A stretch of 64,000 bases of DNA, from the NCBI GenBank assembly GCA_023630585.1, contig CM042548.1, positions 4,697,527 to 4,761,526 on the forward strand, written 5' to 3'. The stretch comes from Cranoglanis bouderius. Taxonomy: Eukaryota > Chordata > Actinopteri > Siluriformes > Cranoglanididae. Below the pieces are notes generated by a model. The model was given only the letters and a program-made list of their open reading frames with translations. It ran no database searches and was not told the origin of the DNA. Positions 59,800 through 64,000 of the stretch are shown here, piece by piece. The stretch's first letter is position 1. The number at the start of each line of letters is the position of its first letter. The position numbers and the translations under genes are program-made.

Positions 59800-60605
59800 G
59801 TTTGGATAACCATTAATCTGTATACCATTCTCTGTTCTCCATTTTTCAGGGTTCAATATGTTGGGATATTTTGAGTCATTTTCAAGTTACCCACCTCTCT
59901 GTCCTCCAACTGTTCATCTTATATGCTCTCACATGTCTGGGTCATGGAATAATAATGTGTCTATAATAGATTTTGTTCAGCATTGTTAAAAGCAATTTGC
60001 TGCCTTTATCAAAACTACCTTCCTGGGGAAAAACAAACTGTTTAACATGTTTAGCTGTCCAGGTCACTGACTCACACTATATTTTGATCAGGGGTGGATA
60101 ATCTGTCTGACCTAAAAAGAAGCCAGTGTTCTGAGAGGCAGCCACAAAGTCTGAAGGGGAAAAGAACCATTGAAGGTATATAAAATGTGTGTTTGATACA
60201 TCAAGCTCAACTTCATGGTACACAGCAAGTTGTCCAAATTGATTTCATGCAGTTAAACAAAGGGCTTTTTTTTAAGCCCTCTCTCCAAAAAAAGCCTAGC
60301 ATTAAGAGTATTGTTTATGATCATACTGTGAGACCAAATTACTCAGACTTGCCCCTTGGGGAGCTGTTGAATTGCAAGGCTGCTCATTGAAGCCCCTTTT
60401 TAGAGAAAAAAAAGTTTTCAAATTATATTAAAGCTCATTTGGGGAGCATTGTGTTTTGCAGTTGGGGGGATAATAGCAACCAACCAGGGGAGAGGAACCT
60501 CCTTAGGTATCTATTCACTACATTTTCTTCATTTAAACCTAAAGCTCCACATTTGGCTCTTTACGTTCCATAGGTTCTTCTATAGCAATTACACCTAAAA
60601 CCCTT
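59800..60605. other. Intergenic DNA, nothing assigned
   Basis: A 67-codon frame (60187-60390) without motif. Confidence 0.45.
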
Positions 60606-60611
60606 TTTACA

Positions 60612-60770
60612 CTTATAGAATTTGGCAGACGCCCTTATCCAGAGCGACTTACATTTATCTAATTTATACAACTGAGCAGTTGAGGGTTAAGGGCCTTGCT
60701 CAAGGGCCCAGCAGTGGCAGCTTGGCAGTGCTGGGATTTGAACTCACAACCTTCCGATCAGTAGTCCAGA
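60612..60770 (-). mobile_element. tRNA-derived SINE, reverse, with a different tail
   Basis: On the minus strand: GTTGTGAGTTCAAATCCCAG (B box), 'GCACTGCCAAGCTGCCACTG' shared with the 57.3-kb SINE, then a tail 'GTAAGTCGCTCTGGATAAGG' and 'GCGTCTGCCAAATTC'. The body is shared but the tail differs, which suggests use of a different LINE partner. Confidence 0.75.
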
Positions 60771-60774
60771 ATCT

Positions 60775-63055
60775 TCGTTTTTCATTTCATTTATTTTTGA
60801 AATAATTTTTTCCCAAAATCTTTTTTTTCTTTGTTCAGAACCAGAAATCTCAGTTAATAGATTACCTGCATTCATGTGCACTCCTCTACATATCTAGAAG
60901 TGTATTACAAAGGATTTTGTCAAGATGTCATTTTGATATTGTTTGTACTGTTCTGTAAACATCTTTCTCTGAAAAGTGTGTTCACACTGAAATGAACATT
61001 TTCATTCTAACATTGTGTAAAGCTTAGATTTCTAGTTTCATATTGTATACAAATTTACACATTTAATTAGACAAAACCTTATTTGCATAAATAAATGCAC
61101 ATTTTTGGAAGAATTCCAATACGAAAAACACTTGTAATGAAAAATTACCGTATTAATCTGTAGCGTCTTTCCCTAAGCGCTGTATAAAGAATGAGGTTCT
61201 TTAATGTCTCTGTTTTCTTGGATTATCCTTCGCTAACTCTTATTCTTACCATGTATTCCATGCAACTTGACTATTGAGCTTCTATTTCAGCAGTGAAACA
61301 GTCCTCAAAAAAGCTTGGAAAGGATCTGGATTCCCGCAGTTATCAACACTCTAATTACAAACAATACCTTCAGACCCTCTTTTCTGTACATGGTAATTTG
61401 TAAATTATGTTTCTGAGAGCTATATACTCCACAATCCTTGACAGTACAATGATGCTGTGTTATCAAGACACAGGTTGTAGGGTTGCAAACCGTTTATCTG
61501 GAAGTGAAGGTCATTGCTTCCCACAGGAGACAACGTTATCATTTTTCACGTTCACTTTCTGCTATCCATATGCTCTGCCAAGTTTTCTCTCAAGACTGAG
61601 AGATTTGTTTTGGTGAAATAAGACCTATCATGAAGACGGAAATGTCACTGAGGACTACCTGCCAAGGCAGATGCAGTTACACAGATGACCTCCTTCTCCC
61701 ACCTGCCAGATCAGAAAAAAGCAGAAAGAAGTTCAGATCTTTGATTCTTAGACTATTGTGTTTCGCATCTGGCATCCTCATCTGCCACAGATTTGCGGAA
61801 GAACAAAAACAGATCCTTTAATGTGAGCAGCCTGGCAACATGCAGGCACTTTGATTTTTCATAAGCATTAACTTCTGAATAGATTTCAAAGTGCTCAATA
61901 TGCTGGGAACTGGGGACAATGTTATTACACAAAGTAAATATGAATACCAAAGAAGCAGTTAAGAAATTGTCATGTTTACATGCAAAAAAAAAAAAAATAT
62001 TTGATGAAAATAAGAAAAAAATACATTTTAAGTGTTGGTAACAACTATTATATAAGGATTTGTATTAAAAACAAATTAAGTATAAGCATAAGGGTACTAC
62101 TCCAGTGACAAGGAAAGGTACAATTTAGTACCCTTTTTTCAGAGAGGTTTCTACGACATTAAAATTTCTGAACATATAATCAAAGGAATTATAAGTATAC
62201 TTTGAAAACTAGGGGCCAGTCACTGATTTGTTTTAGAATAATGTCAATGCAAATCTAAAGCCACATCAACTAAATCTAAGATTAAAAAAAAACAAACAAA
62301 AAAAAAAAAAACAGCACTTTACTAAATCCAAATTTATTTTTTAGAACGTCAAAGGCTCTCAAAGATTCACCTATCAAAGGACCTAGCAAAGGTCTCCCAG
62401 ACCTCCCAGAGACTATTTATATTTAATACAATGAACAAGTTTGAAGCCTGGACCATAACATCTTAAAAATCTGAGAAATGTTTTGAGCAGGTAACCATCA
62501 ATAAGATATCACCATAAGAATCCAGACTAAACAAAAGCATATGTGTTGTTAAATGTGATATTTGTTGTATAGTCCCAGTTGTATAAATAGAAGGTTGTTT
62601 CTACAAATGTTGTGTATAATCAGGTTGTCATAGAAGAGGTGTGTAACTATCTTCATGAGATATGAATAAACATGGGAATGATGAACTTTACTGAGGAGAA
62701 CTCAAGAAGTAACACAGAAGAAATGTTTGCCAGCACAACCACAAGATCTGACGCACACTGCTGTTCAGTGAAACCTCGCTCCGGTGAATATTCATTAATA
62801 TGTAAAAATAAATAAATAAATAACAATTTTGAAAATCTGGCTGAAGATAATCGTGGCACTATATTTCTCTATACTATATTACTATATTTCTTTTATTCCC
62901 TAGGAGTTTAGCTATTTGAAACAAATGTTTGCTAATCCACTGAAAGATTGCATACCTTATCAGCCTCTGTCAAATTAATTATGAATCTTCTAGAACATGG
63001 CACCAGACGTAGTTTCCTGATGAACACGAACACTGTTGTAGGTATGTTGTTCGGG
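60775..63055. other. AT-rich intergenic DNA
   Basis: A-runs at about 61985-61998 and 62284-62310. Frames of 63-69 codons at 61407-61821 have no recognisable motif. Confidence 0.45.
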
Positions 63056-63060
63056 AAGGA

Positions 63061-63103
63061 GGTGGTGGGGTGGGGTGGGGTGGGGTGGGGTTGGGGGGGG
63101 GGT
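63061..63103 (+). repeat. (GGGGT)n G-rich tandem repeat
   Basis: Five or more GGGGT units followed by a run of ten G. It has many G-runs of four or more, so a four-stranded G structure is possible. Confidence 0.93.
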
Positions 63104-63104
63104 G

Positions 63105-63640
63105 CATGGTGGTGTGTACCTGACAAAATTATGCACTGTTAAATCCTAAATAATTGATATTAGTCAACTTGATTAAACATAGAAAACATGGTTTGAATGT
63201 GCTTATCTGGAACTGTTCTGAAATTTGCCAATATCAGTACACATGAAAAAGTTTCCACAAAGCAGTGTGAATCCTGCCCATATACTTTCTCTCTTTCTAT
63301 TTCTCTCACTGTCTCACTTGCTCTAAGATTTGATGTGATAAAACAGGACATCTAAATGTTTAATTTCTGGATGCACAAAGTGATGCTATAAAATGTAGAG
63401 AATGTCCAGAAAAATCACATTACAAGGAAGACATGCATCAAGGCGCTTTTCTTTGTCCTGTACCCCCCTCATTGTCTGAACAGCTGAGTCACTGGCTGTC
63501 TTCAAATGAAAACTGAAGAACTAACTCCTCACTAATTTATCATTTTTTTAATCCCTTGACTTTGATCCTTTGTGGTTTCTTGTTTTTTCAACAGAATTTT
63601 GTCTTAATAATATTTGATATGTTCTTGATAGAGACTCTGA
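63105..63640. other. Intergenic DNA, nothing assigned
   Basis: No recognised element. Confidence 0.45.
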
Positions 63641-63647
63641 AACACAT

Positions 63648-63705
63648 CTGTAAGTCGGTTTGGATAAGGGCATCTGCTAAATGCTTTAAATGTAATTGTA
63701 AATGC
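63648..63705 (+). repeat. SINE/LINE tail fragment
   Basis: 'GTAAGTCGGTTTGGATAAGG' and 'GCATCTGCTAAATG' is the same type of tail as in the SINE at 60612-60770, with a short A/T-rich end. Confidence 0.6.
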
Positions 63706-63879
63706 AGAAAATGTCACTTCACTTGTTTAAAATAAGGCTCAAGTGGTATTATTATTACCTTGCTATTTTGATATTCATTTCCTAGCATGGAAATCTCTAA
63801 ATGATGAAGCAAGGACAGCCAATTTTCAACAGCTGTTACATAATGTGAGCTGCTTATAAGACAAATACAGATTTGTAGG

Positions 63880-64000
63880 GAGCCTCTGAGATGACATGGT
63901 GGGTATTTTTTTTTAATAAGGCATGGTCATGAATTAATAAATTGAGGCTATATGTTGACATTTCCAGGCCACAACCTAATTATTATGTTGCGGCCATGAG
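63880..64000 (+). repeat. Dispersed repeat with GCGGCCATGAG motifs, copy 2, cut by window end
   Basis: 'GAGATGACATGGTGGGTATT', 'AATTAATAAATTGAGG' and 'AGGCCACAACC' correspond to 44186-44300 in order. Confidence 0.5.

Overview
The window looks like non-coding, repeat-rich DNA from a teleost fish. I infer an ostariophysan, possibly a catfish, from the tRNA-derived SINE, the mix of Tc1 families and the other interspersed repeats; this rests on remembered repeat families, not a search. Base composition is AT-rich, and there are many long microsatellites. I found no host protein-coding gene that I can support.

The one intact coding unit is a Ty3/Gypsy-class chromovirus LTR retrotransposon at 4945-10556. 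It has two 683-bp LTRs that I read as identical, a perfect 5-bp target duplication, and a single uninterrupted gag-pol frame of 1460 codons. The frame carries a CCHC knuckle, DSG protease, YIDD reverse transcriptase, RNase H, D,D(35)E integrase and a C-terminal chromodomain. A 9-nt match between the putative 5' end of the RNA and the primer binding site points to self-priming of the Tf1/sushi type. This copy looks very young and possibly active.

Layout: 1-312, 3' end of a Tc1 copy. 315-4944, mostly unique AT-rich DNA with one interspersed repeat. 4945-10556, the retrotransposon. 10557-20300, AT-rich DNA with a non-autonomous hAT-like element (13746-14707) and two MITE-like copies. 20320-22750, long GA, TTA and CT microsatellites and a diverged repeat. 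23050-23200, a dense CpG cluster with a GC box, an E2F-type site and splice-donor-like sequences on the minus strand. 23670-24548, a decayed Tc1. 26190-26820, a TATA/ATG/splice-donor arrangement followed by RTE-like LINE sequence. 27490-37965, dispersed repeats, a 33.4/34.1-kb inverted repeat near TA tracts, and more MITE-like copies. 39700-49390, three Tc1 elements with recognisable ends, plus other repeat fragments. 50320-58920, more MITE-like copies, an L1-like remnant, a nearly full-length Tc1 pseudogene and a Tc1 fragment. 57255-64000, SINEs, simple repeats and unique sequence.

The genes do not form a pathway. Apart from the retrotransposon, the recognisable elements are decayed DNA transposons (at least six Tc1 copies of four or more families), MITE-like elements and retroposon fragments. 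The least explained features are the CpG-rich promoter candidate, the recurrent MITE-like family with a second fold-back module, and the 33-34 kb fold-back region.
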